A program made the translations under genes and the position numbers. From contig CAZLTY010000050.1 in the NCBI GenBank assembly GCA_964562575.1, positions 1-22,583 on the forward strand: 22,583 bases of DNA, given 5' to 3'. Numbering within the stretch: the stretch's first letter is position 1; every line of letters begins with the position of its first letter. Below are positions 1-6,940 of the stretch, piece by piece. The notes beneath the pieces are model-generated. The model did not search any database. It was given only the letters and a program-made list of their open reading frames with translations, and was not told the DNA's origin. The DNA comes from SG8-4 sp964562575 (lineage in GTDB: Bacteria > Planctomycetota > Phycisphaerae > Sedimentisphaerales > Anaerobacaceae).

Positions 1-1475
1 GTATTCTGGCAGCGTCGGCAGCCCCGTCCCTTGTAGAGCTTTTCCGGCAGCTTATCGCCGTATCGACGCCTTAACGGCTCGGTCTCACTCGCTGAAAGTT
101 CCTCTTTGCACTCACTGCAGATGACACGCACCAGCCGCTGGGCGACTACTGCTTCGAGGGATGAGGCGACGAGATACGGCTCGACCCCCATATCCACAAG
201 ACGCGTGAGCGCCGTCGGGGCATCGTTCGTATGCAACGTGGAGAATACGAGGTGACCGGTCAGAGATGCTTGAATAGCAATCTCAGCCGTCTCCATGTCG
301 CGAATCTCTCCGACCAGAATCACGTCCGGGTCGTGCCTCAGGATCGACCTCAGTCCTTTCGCAAAGGTCAACCCGGCTTTGCGTGAAACCTGTATCTGGT
401 TGATGCCGTGGAGCTGATACTCGATGGGGTCCTCGATGGTGATGATCTTTCTGTGAATGTCATTGATACATGACAAGCCTGCATACAGCGAGGTCGTCTT
501 GCCGCTTCCAGTGGGTCCGGTTACCAGGATGATTCCATGCGGCCGTTCTAGGATCATCTCAGTGGTTTCCAGATCGTGACTGGACATGCCGAGCTTGTCC
601 AGACCGAGCAGCACGGACGAGCGGTCGAGCAATCGCAGGACGACGGCTTCGCCGTAGAGCATCGGGATTACCGAGACGCGCACGTCAATCTCGTGGTCGG
701 CGATGAGGATCTTGATGCGACCGTCCTGAGGGACGCGCTTCTCGGCGATGTCCAGCTTGCTCAATATCTTCAAACGCGAGACTATTGCCGGCTGGAACTG
801 CTTGACCTCGGTCGCGACCGATGCTTCCTGCAGCACGCCGTCGATTCGATATCGAACGCGCAGCGTGTTCTCGAAGGGCTCGATGTGCACGTCGGTCGCC
901 CGCAGCTCGATGGCTTCGGTGATGATCTGATTGACGAAGCGGACGATCGACGCACCTTCGGCGGCGTCGGTCAGGTCCATGTCTTCCTCGGCGTCCGTGT
1001 CGATTACCCGAAGGCCGTTCTCTCCGGCCTCCGAGATCATCGACTGTACCGTATCGGCTCCGACACCCAGATACCGCTTGATGCATCGGTCGATCTCGGC
1101 AAGTGGCGCCAGGGCCATCTGAAGGTCGAGCCCTGTGGCCAGGCGCAACTGGTCGATCGCCGAGGTATCGAACGGATTGCTCGTGACGACCAGCACCTCA
1201 CCGTTGGTTCCTTCGACGACAATAACGTGCTTATCCAGAAGGACGCGGGCCGGGAACTGGGCGAGGAACCGCTTGGAGAACGAGCACTGCTCGAGTTCCA
1301 CGTAAGGGTAACCGAACTGGCGCGTCCAGAATTGAAGCAGCGGTTCCTCGGCCAGACCGCAGGCCGCAAATGCCCGAGCCGGGCGCTCGCCTGAGGCGAG
1401 CAACCCGCTCAATTCCCGGGCCGCGGATTCGTCAATCAATCCCTCCCGGACCATTCTGTCTACAAGTACATTCAT
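1..1475 (-). CDS. gspE: Type II secretion / type IV pilus assembly ATPase GspE/PilB (3' end cut by window edge)
   Basis: Cytoplasmic hexameric ATPase that would power pseudopilus or pilus assembly at the inner membrane. Translating the minus strand from ATG 1475 gives 491 residues without a stop. Residues 1 to about 150 look like the N-terminal T2SSE domain. They are followed by the C-terminal ATPase with Walker A GPTGSGKTT (Lys at about residue 326), Asp box TIEDPIEYQL, Walker B region DPDVILVGEIRD, and His box SLTGHLVFSTLHTNDA. A zinc-type CxxC pair follows (CSEC, then CRRC near the edge). The family is about 550-570 residues, so some 60-80 C-terminal residues lie outside the window. ATG 1475 lies 16 nt after the stop of the glycine-rich gene, with AAAGG 13 nt upstream, so the two are probably co-transcribed. 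GspE and PilB cannot be separated from this sequence alone. The pseudopilin-like gene at 22089 is in keeping with a T2SS-like system in this genome. Confidence 0.95.
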   Translation of the reverse strand, partial: MNVLVDRMVREGLIDESAARELSGLLASGERPARAFAACGLAEEPLLQFWTRQFGYPYVELEQCSFSKRFLAQFPARVLLDKHVIVVEGTNGEVLVVTSNPFDTSAIDQLRLATGLDLQMALAPLAEIDRCIKRYLGVGADTVQSMISEAGENGLRVIDTDAEEDMDLTDAAEGASIVRFVNQIITEAIELRATDVHIEPFENTLRVRYRIDGVLQEASVATEVKQFQPAIVSRLKILSKLDIAEKRVPQDGRIKILIADHEIDVRVSVIPMLYGEAVVLRLLDRSSVLLGLDKLGMSSHDLETTEMILERPHGIILVTGPTGSGKTTSLYAGLSCINDIHRKIITIEDPIEYQLHGINQIQVSRKAGLTFAKGLRSILRHDPDVILVGEIRDMETAEIAIQASLTGHLVFSTLHTNDAPTALTRLVDMGVEPYLVASSLEAVVAQRLVRVICSECKEELSASETEPLRRRYGDKLPEKLYKGRGCRRCQN

Positions 1476-1491
1476 GGCAGTAGCCGTGCCT

Positions 1492-2100
1492 TTAGTCCAG
1501 GGTTCCCATCATTACCAATACGGCTTCCTGGCGGATTGTGATGATCTCCCGCAGGGCCTGCTGCGCTGCGGCGAGCTGCTGTTTGGCTTTTTCTCTTGCC
1601 GTGCGCAGAGTCGTGAGAGCCGTTTTGATCTGATCCGGCGTGGAAACAGTGTTATCGAGCACGGTGCGCAGTTGTTCTTGAGCTTTTTCTACAGCAGTCA
1701 GTTCTCTGGCCGGTGCGCCGGGCCTGTTGCCGCCGGGGCCACCCGGGCCGCCGCCTCGTCCGCCCATCATTCCGCCGCGTCCGCCGAACATCATTCCACC
1801 GCGTCCGCCGCCTCGGCTCTGCCGGCTCAGTTCCATGACCTTATTGACTCGAGGTCCGAGGACCTTCCACTCCGCCTCGGTGGCGCCGAGTTGCTCCCGC
1901 ATGCGCTGATCCATCATCTGGCGCATCCGCTCAGGATCGAACTGTCCCCCGCCGGGCCCGCCCCGCATGCCGCCCCTCTGTCCTCGTTGCCCCTGCTGAC
2001 CAGCGCTGCGTTGTCCCGGCTGCGACAAGGTCTGGCTTGCCAGCAACAGTCCAATTAGGGCAACCACTACGATTCCCAAAATTGCCTTTCTTCCCAACAT
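1492..2100 (-). CDS. Glycine/arginine-rich secreted or membrane-anchored protein, unknown function
   Basis: Predicted 202-residue protein with an N-terminal hydrophobic segment (about residues 6-25, ending LLLASQTLS) that could be a signal peptide or membrane anchor. A low-complexity Gly/Arg/Gln region follows (about 27-52), then a short helical stretch containing QLGATEAEWKVLGPRV, a second Gly/Met/Arg-rich region (about 96-130) and a C-terminal Ala/Gln-rich helix (about 135-195) likely to be a coiled coil. The start is supported by a strong Shine-Dalgarno AAAGGAG just upstream of the ATG at 2100. It lies 16 nt upstream of the secretion ATPase on the same strand, so an operon is likely. I do not recognise a family; the layout resembles lineage-specific envelope proteins of planctomycetes. 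Its Gly-rich tracts parallel those of the protein at 3684. Confidence 0.8.
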   Translation of the reverse strand: MLGRKAILGIVVVALIGLLLASQTLSQPGQRSAGQQGQRGQRGGMRGGPGGGQFDPERMRQMMDQRMREQLGATEAEWKVLGPRVNKVMELSRQSRGGGRGGMMFGGRGGMMGGRGGGPGGPGGNRPGAPARELTAVEKAQEQLRTVLDNTVSTPDQIKTALTTLRTAREKAKQQLAAAQQALREIITIRQEAVLVMMGTLD

Positions 2101-2189
2101 TTGCTATCTCCTTTCGATGAAAAAAAATGTAAAAGTGTTAACAGACCAAATTGTTCAGCCGCTCTGGTCTTTCCAAATTCTCCATTGGA

Positions 2190-2378
2190 CTAATTCTCTT
2201 TCTGCCTGCCCGTCCTGAACAATCCCCAGAGAAAGAGATTCATGCGAATCTCATACAGGCCAATGTTCGTCGAAATCGCATTCTTCACGCGTTTGGCAAG
2301 CTCTTTTGGCGCACCCGGGATCCTATGTGTGGCCAGGGCACCTGCTTCTTCTTTATTGGCAAGCATTTGATCTGCCAT
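2190..2378 (-). CDS. Small conserved-looking hypothetical protein (62 aa)
   Basis: Short basic protein of 62 residues without an obvious signal peptide; residues 42-55 (RIRMN-like basic start, then LFLWGLF) are moderately hydrophobic. The main support is an excellent Shine-Dalgarno, AAAGGAG, 5 nt before the ATG at 2378, the same strong type used by the confident genes in this window. It ends 89 nt upstream of the glycine-rich gene on the same strand and could be the first gene of that operon. I recognise no domain. Without that ribosome site I would have treated it as a chance frame, so it is a probable rather than certain gene. Confidence 0.5.
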   Translation of the reverse strand: MADQMLANKEEAGALATHRIPGAPKELAKRVKNAISTNIGLYEIRMNLFLWGLFRTGRQKEN

Positions 2379-2682
2379 TTCCGCTCCTTTGCGAATCCTC
2401 GTTTCCTGCCATCCTGCTCAATTCCGTTCGATCTGGAGTATTCAAGATGTATTCAACGCTCCAAACACTCATCTGTGCAACAAACTGATCTACCTGGATA
2501 GTGGCCCGGTTCTTGGAACGGTAACAGCGAAAACACATTTTTTTTCACTTTCTTCCCAAGACTATGTTCTCCATGGAGCCATCTGTCAGAGCCGGAGGGA
2601 TGCTTGGTGCTTGGGCTTGAAAAAAAGACCTTTTTTTCTGTTACCGATGCTCATTTTTGGCCACTAAGAAGGTGAGACGATC
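2379..2682. other. Intergenic stretch without recognisable gene
   Basis: Non-coding gap between the minus-strand small gene and the promoter of the sigma factor operon. It is AT-richer than the surrounding genes and contains poly-T runs near 2538-2547 and 2630-2637. I see no tRNA, rRNA, CRISPR or known riboswitch pattern. Short frames here lack ribosome-binding sites and overlap one another. Confidence 0.5.
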
Positions 2683-2691
2683 TGCTATAAT
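2683..2691 (+). promoter_or_regulatory. Extended -10 promoter for the ECF sigma operon
   Basis: The sequence TGCTATAAT is a perfect extended -10 element (TGnTATAAT). No good -35 hexamer is seen at 16-18 nt, which extended -10 promoters do not strictly need. Transcription would start near 2698 and leave a leader of about 150 nt before the sigma gene. Confidence 0.55.
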
Positions 2692-2848
2692 GGATTGGAC
2701 ATGTGAATGTATAGTCGGAAGTCTTTAAGCCATGTTCTGGTTGAACTTATTGCTTTTGCTGCTATACTTCCGAGGGCGGTATTATGGTCAAGTGATGACC
2801 ACAGGCCAGGGTCCTCTTTAGTACTCTGGCTTGCCTATGATCTGACGC

Positions 2849-3439
2849 GTGGACAAAAAGGCGGTAGAGAGCATAGTGGAAAGTACCGATCGGAAGGACA
2901 TTGCGGCTTGCCTGAGCGGCGATAAGGATTCGTATGCAAAACTGGTCCGACGATATGAATCGCAGATTACAAAACTTATGTGGCGTTTCAGCAGAGACCC
3001 TGGTGTGTGTGAGGAGCTGGTTCAGGAAGTGTTTGTAGAGGCTTATTTAAGTTTGAGCAGTTTCCGTGGCGAAGCGCCTTTTCTTCATTGGCTGCGAAGA
3101 ATCGGCTCACGGGTGGGGTACAGGTTCTGGAAGGAACAGGCCAGGGCGAAATCCACCGTGCCGCTGGCCGATTTTGATGCTATCGAAACCGAAGATGCCG
3201 ATACGGTGGATCCGTCAGTGGCGGCCGAAGTTTTGCACTCATTGCTCGCCCGGTTAGCGCGGCCCGATCGTTTGGTCTTAACGCTCATGTATTTCGAGCA
3301 GTGCAGCACAAGGGAGATCGCCGAGAGGATGGGATGGAGCCGGGCTGTTGTCAAGATGCGTGCTTTCAGGGCGCGAAGAAAATTGAAGACAATCGCTGAA
3401 AGGGAAAACCTTTTGGAGAAATTGGGATGGATACACTAA
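2849..3439 (+). CDS. ECF-type RNA polymerase sigma factor
   Basis: Sigma-70 family protein of 196 residues with the two-domain ECF layout. Sigma-2 lies at about residues 25-95, with EELVQEVFVEAYLSL and the LHWLRRI segment. Sigma-4 lies at about 128-182, with the helix-turn-helix STREIAERMGWSRAVVKMRAFRARRKLK. The first in-frame start after a TGA stop is GTG 2849, which lacks a clear Shine-Dalgarno; a second GTG at 2876 is an alternative and would remove nine residues. The stop overlaps the next gene by 13 nt, and that gene in turn overlaps a third, so the three are almost certainly translated as an operon. The neighbours (a small one-TM protein and a one-TM LTxxQ protein) suggest a membrane-coupled sigma/anti-sigma/sensor unit. 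Its own promoter may be the extended -10 at 2683. Confidence 0.93.
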   Translation: MDKKAVESIVESTDRKDIAACLSGDKDSYAKLVRRYESQITKLMWRFSRDPGVCEELVQEVFVEAYLSLSSFRGEAPFLHWLRRIGSRVGYRFWKEQARAKSTVPLADFDAIETEDADTVDPSVAAEVLHSLLARLARPDRLVLTLMYFEQCSTREIAERMGWSRAVVKMRAFRARRKLKTIAERENLLEKLGWIH

Positions 3440-3690
3440 GAGCTATTGAAAAACTGGCACAGCAGGCTGAACGGGAGAAGGCACCCGCATTTGACGTCTC
3501 CGCAAAGGTCTTGCAGCAGATCAGGTCCGAAGAGGCAGAATCATTTGGCCTTGTCGCGTTTGAGCTTTTTGCGAGCATATCGGCGGTGGCCGCTTCGGTA
3601 GTGGGGTACTTCTCCGTGGGCGCCCTGCGGTCTGTTACCAGCCCTCTGATGCAATTCTTCGCTCCCCTGCAGGAGGTGGCGATATGGTAG
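3427..3690 (+). CDS. Small single-TM protein, candidate anti-sigma factor
   Basis: Predicted 87-residue protein. Residues 1 to about 40 are charged and helical (starting MDTLRAIEKLAQQAEREK) and would face the cytoplasm. Residues about 42-66 form one membrane segment containing ASISAVAASVVGYFSVGAL. The ATG at 3427 lies inside the end of the sigma gene and is preceded by GGAG at 3415-3418, which argues for translational coupling. It overlaps the next gene by 7 nt. Size, topology and position match what would be expected of a CnrY-like anti-sigma, but I see no diagnostic sequence motif, so the role is inferred from context. It could also be a structural partner of the following sensor-like protein. 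Confidence 0.8.
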   Translation: MDTLRAIEKLAQQAEREKAPAFDVSAKVLQQIRSEEAESFGLVAFELFASISAVAASVVGYFSVGALRSVTSPLMQFFAPLQEVAIW

Positions 3691-4280
3691 ACGAGAGTCA
3701 GGCCTCGGTTCCTCTCGCGGGAAAGAAACGGCTCTCGCGCAGCCGCAGGCAGATGTACCTGCAGGTAGTGGCGGCAACGGTTATCCTGGCCTGCGGCATC
3801 GTCATAGGATCAGGCGCAGCGTTGCTGCATTTCAAAGACAATATCGTGCCTAATCGCCGGCCTCCGTTGGGGGATATCGTCTGGGATATGCGGACCAGAT
3901 ATGATTTGACGGAGGAACAAACTAAGAAAGCTGAGGCAGCTCTTGGAGCCAGCAGGGAGAGGATGGAAACGTTTTCCGAGGGAATGAGGGAGAAGATGGA
4001 TGCTGAGTTCAAGGAACTCAGCTCGGCAATGAAGGGCATTCTCACGCCCGAGCAGTTCGAACAATGGGAGGGCGATTTCAAGTCCCGCAGGAGAAGGAGA
4101 CGCGGTCAGGGCGGATTCGGTCCCGGCAGGTCCGGTCCTGGGGACAGGCCAGGCCCTGGTGGACCTGGTCCGGGAGGCAGGCCCGGCCCGGGAGGTAGAT
4201 ACGGCCCTGGAAGACCGGACCGTAAGGAATTCGGCCCAAGAGACCGCGGTCGGCCGGACCCCAACTCCGGCGTGGAATGA
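3684..4280 (+). CDS. Membrane-anchored periplasmic LTxxQ (CpxP/CnrX-like) protein with Gly/Pro/Arg-rich tail
   Basis: Predicted 198-residue protein. A basic N-terminus leads into one TM helix (about residues 24-48). A periplasmic helical domain of about 80 residues follows with two LTxxQ-type motifs, LTEEQ at 75-79 and LTPEQ at 120-124, the hallmark of the Spy/CpxP and periplasmic heavy-metal sensor (CnrX) families. After a run of six arginines the last 55 residues are Gly/Pro/Arg-rich and probably unstructured. A strong AGGAGG sits 8 nt before the ATG, and the frame overlaps the upstream gene. Within the sigma operon it would be the signal-sensing partner. I cannot tell the signal: CnrX binds metals, CpxP and Spy respond to envelope stress, and no clear His/Cys ligand cluster is visible here. 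Confidence 0.85.
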   Translation: MVDESQASVPLAGKKRLSRSRRQMYLQVVAATVILACGIVIGSGAALLHFKDNIVPNRRPPLGDIVWDMRTRYDLTEEQTKKAEAALGASRERMETFSEGMREKMDAEFKELSSAMKGILTPEQFEQWEGDFKSRRRRRRGQGGFGPGRSGPGDRPGPGGPGPGGRPGPGGRYGPGRPDRKEFGPRDRGRPDPNSGVE

Positions 4281-4338
4281 CATGTTCCCATAGCCGGTGC
4301 CGCTTGCCGTAGATACCGCAAATTGAAAGGGAGAAGTC

Positions 4339-5295
4339 ATGAAGACTAGAGCACTTATCTGCGTATTGTTCCTGGCGACTATTGGCTCACAGCTCACATC
4401 GGACTCATGGGCGGTCGAAGCGCCGAAGCCGCGCAGCCGCAGCGAGGTCGAGGCCGTCCTTGCCAAGGCACCGAAGCCGCCCGCGAGGGGAAAGTCGCGC
4501 GAGCTAAACGTAGTTCTCGTTGCGTTCAAGAAGGACCACGGTCCCAATGAGCACGATTATCCTCTGTGGCAGAAGAGGTGGGCGGTTCTGCTTGGCGGCA
4601 AGAAGGCCGGACAGGAAAAGCAGGTCAATCTCTACGGTCCGGCACCAAGAGGGCAGAAGAAGGCCCTTGCCGGCGCACCGAAAGTACAGGTCTCAACAGC
4701 CTATGGCTGGCCAAGCACTGAGCAATTCGAAAAGGCCAATCTGATTGCCGCGTTCTGCTACGTCCAGTGGGACCGAGAGAAGATCGCGCAGATGAAGCAA
4801 TACCTGGCTCGCGGAGGCGGCCTTGTCATCATGCATCCGGCTGTAATCGCTCCCAAAGAACGCGATCTCGACAGTCAACTGGCCCAGGTCATAGGCCTGG
4901 CGTGGGACAATGACCGTACGCGCTGGCGTCACGGCCGCATGGACCTGAAGATTACAGCGCCCGACCATCCGATCTGCGTCGGCTTGCCACGGACGATAAC
5001 TGTGCTGGATGAGCCCTACTGGCCTTTGACCGGAGACCTCGACAAAGTCACGGTACTGGTGACATCAGACGAGACGGTGAGCAAGGACTCGAAAGAAACT
5101 AAGGGCGAACCGATGTTCTACATCTGTGAGCACGGCAAAGGACGCATCTTCAACTGCATACTTGGGCACTACACCTGGACATTCGACGATCCTTATTTCC
5201 GCATCCTGGCACTCCGCGGCATGGCATGGGCCGCCGGCGAATCGCCATACCGGTTCGATCGGTTAGTCCTGCGAGGTATCGAGCTGGGGAAGTGA
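4339..5295 (+). CDS. Secreted ThuA-like domain protein
   Basis: Predicted 318-residue protein with a signal peptide (about residues 1-25, ending DSWAVEA). The body resembles the ThuA / glutamine-amidotransferase-like fold found in trehalose-utilisation protein A and many planctomycete secreted proteins. Visible segments are NVVLVAFKKDHGPNEHDYPLW, a central GGGLVIMHPA, the W-rich DDPYFRILALRGMAWAAGES near the end, and GKGRIFNCILGHYTWTFDDP. Family members often accompany sulfatases and sugar oxidoreductases, and a sulfatase follows here with only 2 nt between stop and start. An AGGGAG ribosome site precedes the ATG. It probably acts in periplasmic carbohydrate processing; the exact reaction of this domain is not established. 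Confidence 0.85.
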   Translation: MKTRALICVLFLATIGSQLTSDSWAVEAPKPRSRSEVEAVLAKAPKPPARGKSRELNVVLVAFKKDHGPNEHDYPLWQKRWAVLLGGKKAGQEKQVNLYGPAPRGQKKALAGAPKVQVSTAYGWPSTEQFEKANLIAAFCYVQWDREKIAQMKQYLARGGGLVIMHPAVIAPKERDLDSQLAQVIGLAWDNDRTRWRHGRMDLKITAPDHPICVGLPRTITVLDEPYWPLTGDLDKVTVLVTSDETVSKDSKETKGEPMFYICEHGKGRIFNCILGHYTWTFDDPYFRILALRGMAWAAGESPYRFDRLVLRGIELGK

Positions 5296-5297
5296 CT

Positions 5298-6707
5298 ATG
5301 AATAGACGCGAATTCTTCAAGCTTGCCGCCATCGGTGCGGCATCCGCGACGCTGCCTGGCCGGCGGCTGGTCAGCGCAGCTTCAGCCTCCAAGAAGCAAA
5401 CAAACATTGTCCTGATAATGATTGACGATCTGGCCTGGATGGACCTTAACTGCCAGGGCAACAAACGCCTCGATACGCCGAATATCGACAAACTCGCATC
5501 GCAGGGGATGCGGTTTACCGACGCCTACGCAGCGGCTCCGGTGTGCTCGCCCACTCGGGCGGCAATAATGACAGGCCAATCTCCGGCGCGGCTGAGAATC
5601 ACCAATCATCTGCCCGACCGCGAGCAGTTCCAGCCGAACAATGCGAAGCTGCGCTCGGCAGAAACGCTCGAACATCTGCCTCTCGAACATGTGACTCTTG
5701 CCGAGCGGTTAAAAGAAGCTAATTATGCCACCGCTTTTCTGGGAAAGTGGCACCTGTCCGGTCGCGGCACAGCCAGGAACGGGGATCTTGCAGAACCCAA
5801 GCTCCGGCCCGAGTATCAGGGATTCGATTTGAACGTCGGCGGCTGTGGCTTCGGCGGCCCGCCAAGTTACTTCGAGCCGTACCGTATTCCCAATATAACG
5901 CCACGTCGCGAGGGTGAGTATCTGCCCGACCGTCTTGCCGACGAGGCAATAGATTTCATCAGGGCCAACCGCGACAGAGCTTTCTTTGTTGCGCTTTGGA
6001 ATTACACTGTGCATTGGCCCATGCAGGCCCCGCAAAAACTGGTGGAAAAATACGAGAGCCGCGTCGGCCCTGGCATCAAAGACGCCAGATACGCCGCGAT
6101 GATCGAAGCGATGGACACCGCGGTAGGACGCGTCATAACAACACTGGACGAGTTGCAACTCTCGGGCGAGACTCTTGTGATATTCACATCCGACAACGGC
6201 GGTTTCGGCGGGGTAAGTGACTGCCGGCCTCTGCGCGCCAGCAAGGGCTATCTTTACGAGGGCGGAATCCGCGTACCGCTGATAGTGCGCTGGCGCGGCG
6301 CGGCCGCAGGCGGCACTACCTGTCGCACGCCGGTCATCAGCACCGACTTCTATCCGACACTGCTGGAGGTCGCAGGGCTGATGCCGCAGGGGACCAAGAA
6401 ACTCGACGGCTTGAGCATCGTACCGACGCTCAAGCAAACAGGCGCTCTCAAGCGCAAGGCGATCTTCTTCCACTACCCGAATTATGCCTGGCACCGCTCC
6501 AACCGTCTGGGCGGAGCGATCCGCGAAGGCCACTACAAGCTCATCAAGTGGTACGACGACGAATCGGTAGAATTGTACAATCTCGCCGATGACCTCAGCG
6601 AGAAGAACGACCTGTCTGCGAAGATGCCCCGCAAGGCCTCCGATCTGAAACGCAAGCTCGAGACATGGCTCGCCGAATCGAGCGCAGCGATGCCAGGGGT
6701 GATTTAG
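5298..6707 (+). CDS. Exported formylglycine-type sulfatase
   Basis: Predicted 469-residue arylsulfatase-superfamily enzyme that would hydrolyse sulfate esters, probably on polysaccharides. The start ATG 5298 is chosen because it begins a Tat-like leader (MNRREFFKLAAIGAASATLPG) and lies 2 nt after the ThuA stop; a 24-residue longer in-frame start would overlap that gene. Metal-binding IDDLAW is near residue 42. The sulfatase signature VCSPTRAAIMTG carries Cys83 and Arg87, the C-x-P-x-R motif that anaerobic sulfatase-maturing enzyme or FGE converts to formylglycine. FLGKWHL, and TSDNGGFGG with the metal-ligand Asp-Asn, follow. The length is normal for the family, so it should be functional. It ends in a 3-nt overlap with the convergent MoaD-like stop. 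Confidence 0.95.
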   Translation: MNRREFFKLAAIGAASATLPGRRLVSAASASKKQTNIVLIMIDDLAWMDLNCQGNKRLDTPNIDKLASQGMRFTDAYAAAPVCSPTRAAIMTGQSPARLRITNHLPDREQFQPNNAKLRSAETLEHLPLEHVTLAERLKEANYATAFLGKWHLSGRGTARNGDLAEPKLRPEYQGFDLNVGGCGFGGPPSYFEPYRIPNITPRREGEYLPDRLADEAIDFIRANRDRAFFVALWNYTVHWPMQAPQKLVEKYESRVGPGIKDARYAAMIEAMDTAVGRVITTLDELQLSGETLVIFTSDNGGFGGVSDCRPLRASKGYLYEGGIRVPLIVRWRGAAAGGTTCRTPVISTDFYPTLLEVAGLMPQGTKKLDGLSIVPTLKQTGALKRKAIFFHYPNYAWHRSNRLGGAIREGHYKLIKWYDDESVELYNLADDLSEKNDLSAKMPRKASDLKRKLETWLAESSAAMPGVI

Positions 6708-6928
6708 CCCCCGGCTATCGGGGGGAATATCGCGATTATATCATGATCGCTTAGCCTGTGTTCGACAGAAACCGCCGAACCATTTACAATAGTGATCTTG
6801 GCGTCCCTTTGGGCAATCTCAAGCTGAGCTAACAGATCGCCCAACGAGCTTTCTTCAGGCAGTTCCAATTCCTTTTCTTTGAAGCGGCCTTCTCTGAAAG
6901 ACGCAAAGAGTCTTACTTCTACCACCAT
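6704..6928 (-). CDS. MoaD/ThiS family ubiquitin-like sulfur carrier
   Basis: Small protein of 74 residues with the beta-grasp pattern of MoaD/ThiS (VVEVRLFASFREGRF at the start, VEHRLSDHDIIAIFPPIAGG at the end). It terminates in the Gly-Gly that is adenylated and thiocarboxylated in this family. It begins 12 nt after the stop of the aldehyde:ferredoxin oxidoreductase on the same strand, with GAGG about 10 nt before its ATG. That pairing is common for AOR genes and suggests a role in supplying sulfur for their tungsto-bispterin cofactor. Its TAA overlaps the TAG of the convergent sulfatase. Confidence 0.9.
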   Translation of the reverse strand: MVVEVRLFASFREGRFKEKELELPEESSLGDLLAQLEIAQRDAKITIVNGSAVSVEHRLSDHDIIAIFPPIAGG

Positions 6929-6940
6929 ATTCGGAGTCCC

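Noticed and set aside
576..1394. Plus-strand open frame of 272 codons
   Set aside because: It is the complement of the GspE/PilB gene, whose Walker A, Walker B, Asp and His boxes are all read on the minus strand.
2707..2925. Plus-strand frame of 72 codons between the promoter and the sigma gene, considered as a leader peptide
   Set aside because: It overlaps the sigma gene by 77 bases in another frame, has no good ribosome site and no protein-like pattern.
4106..4321. Gly/Pro-rich coding tail of the LTxxQ protein as a DNA repeat or separate gene on the minus strand
   Set aside because: The near-repetitive GC-rich sequence is explained by the Gly/Pro/Arg-rich C-terminus of the plus-strand gene.
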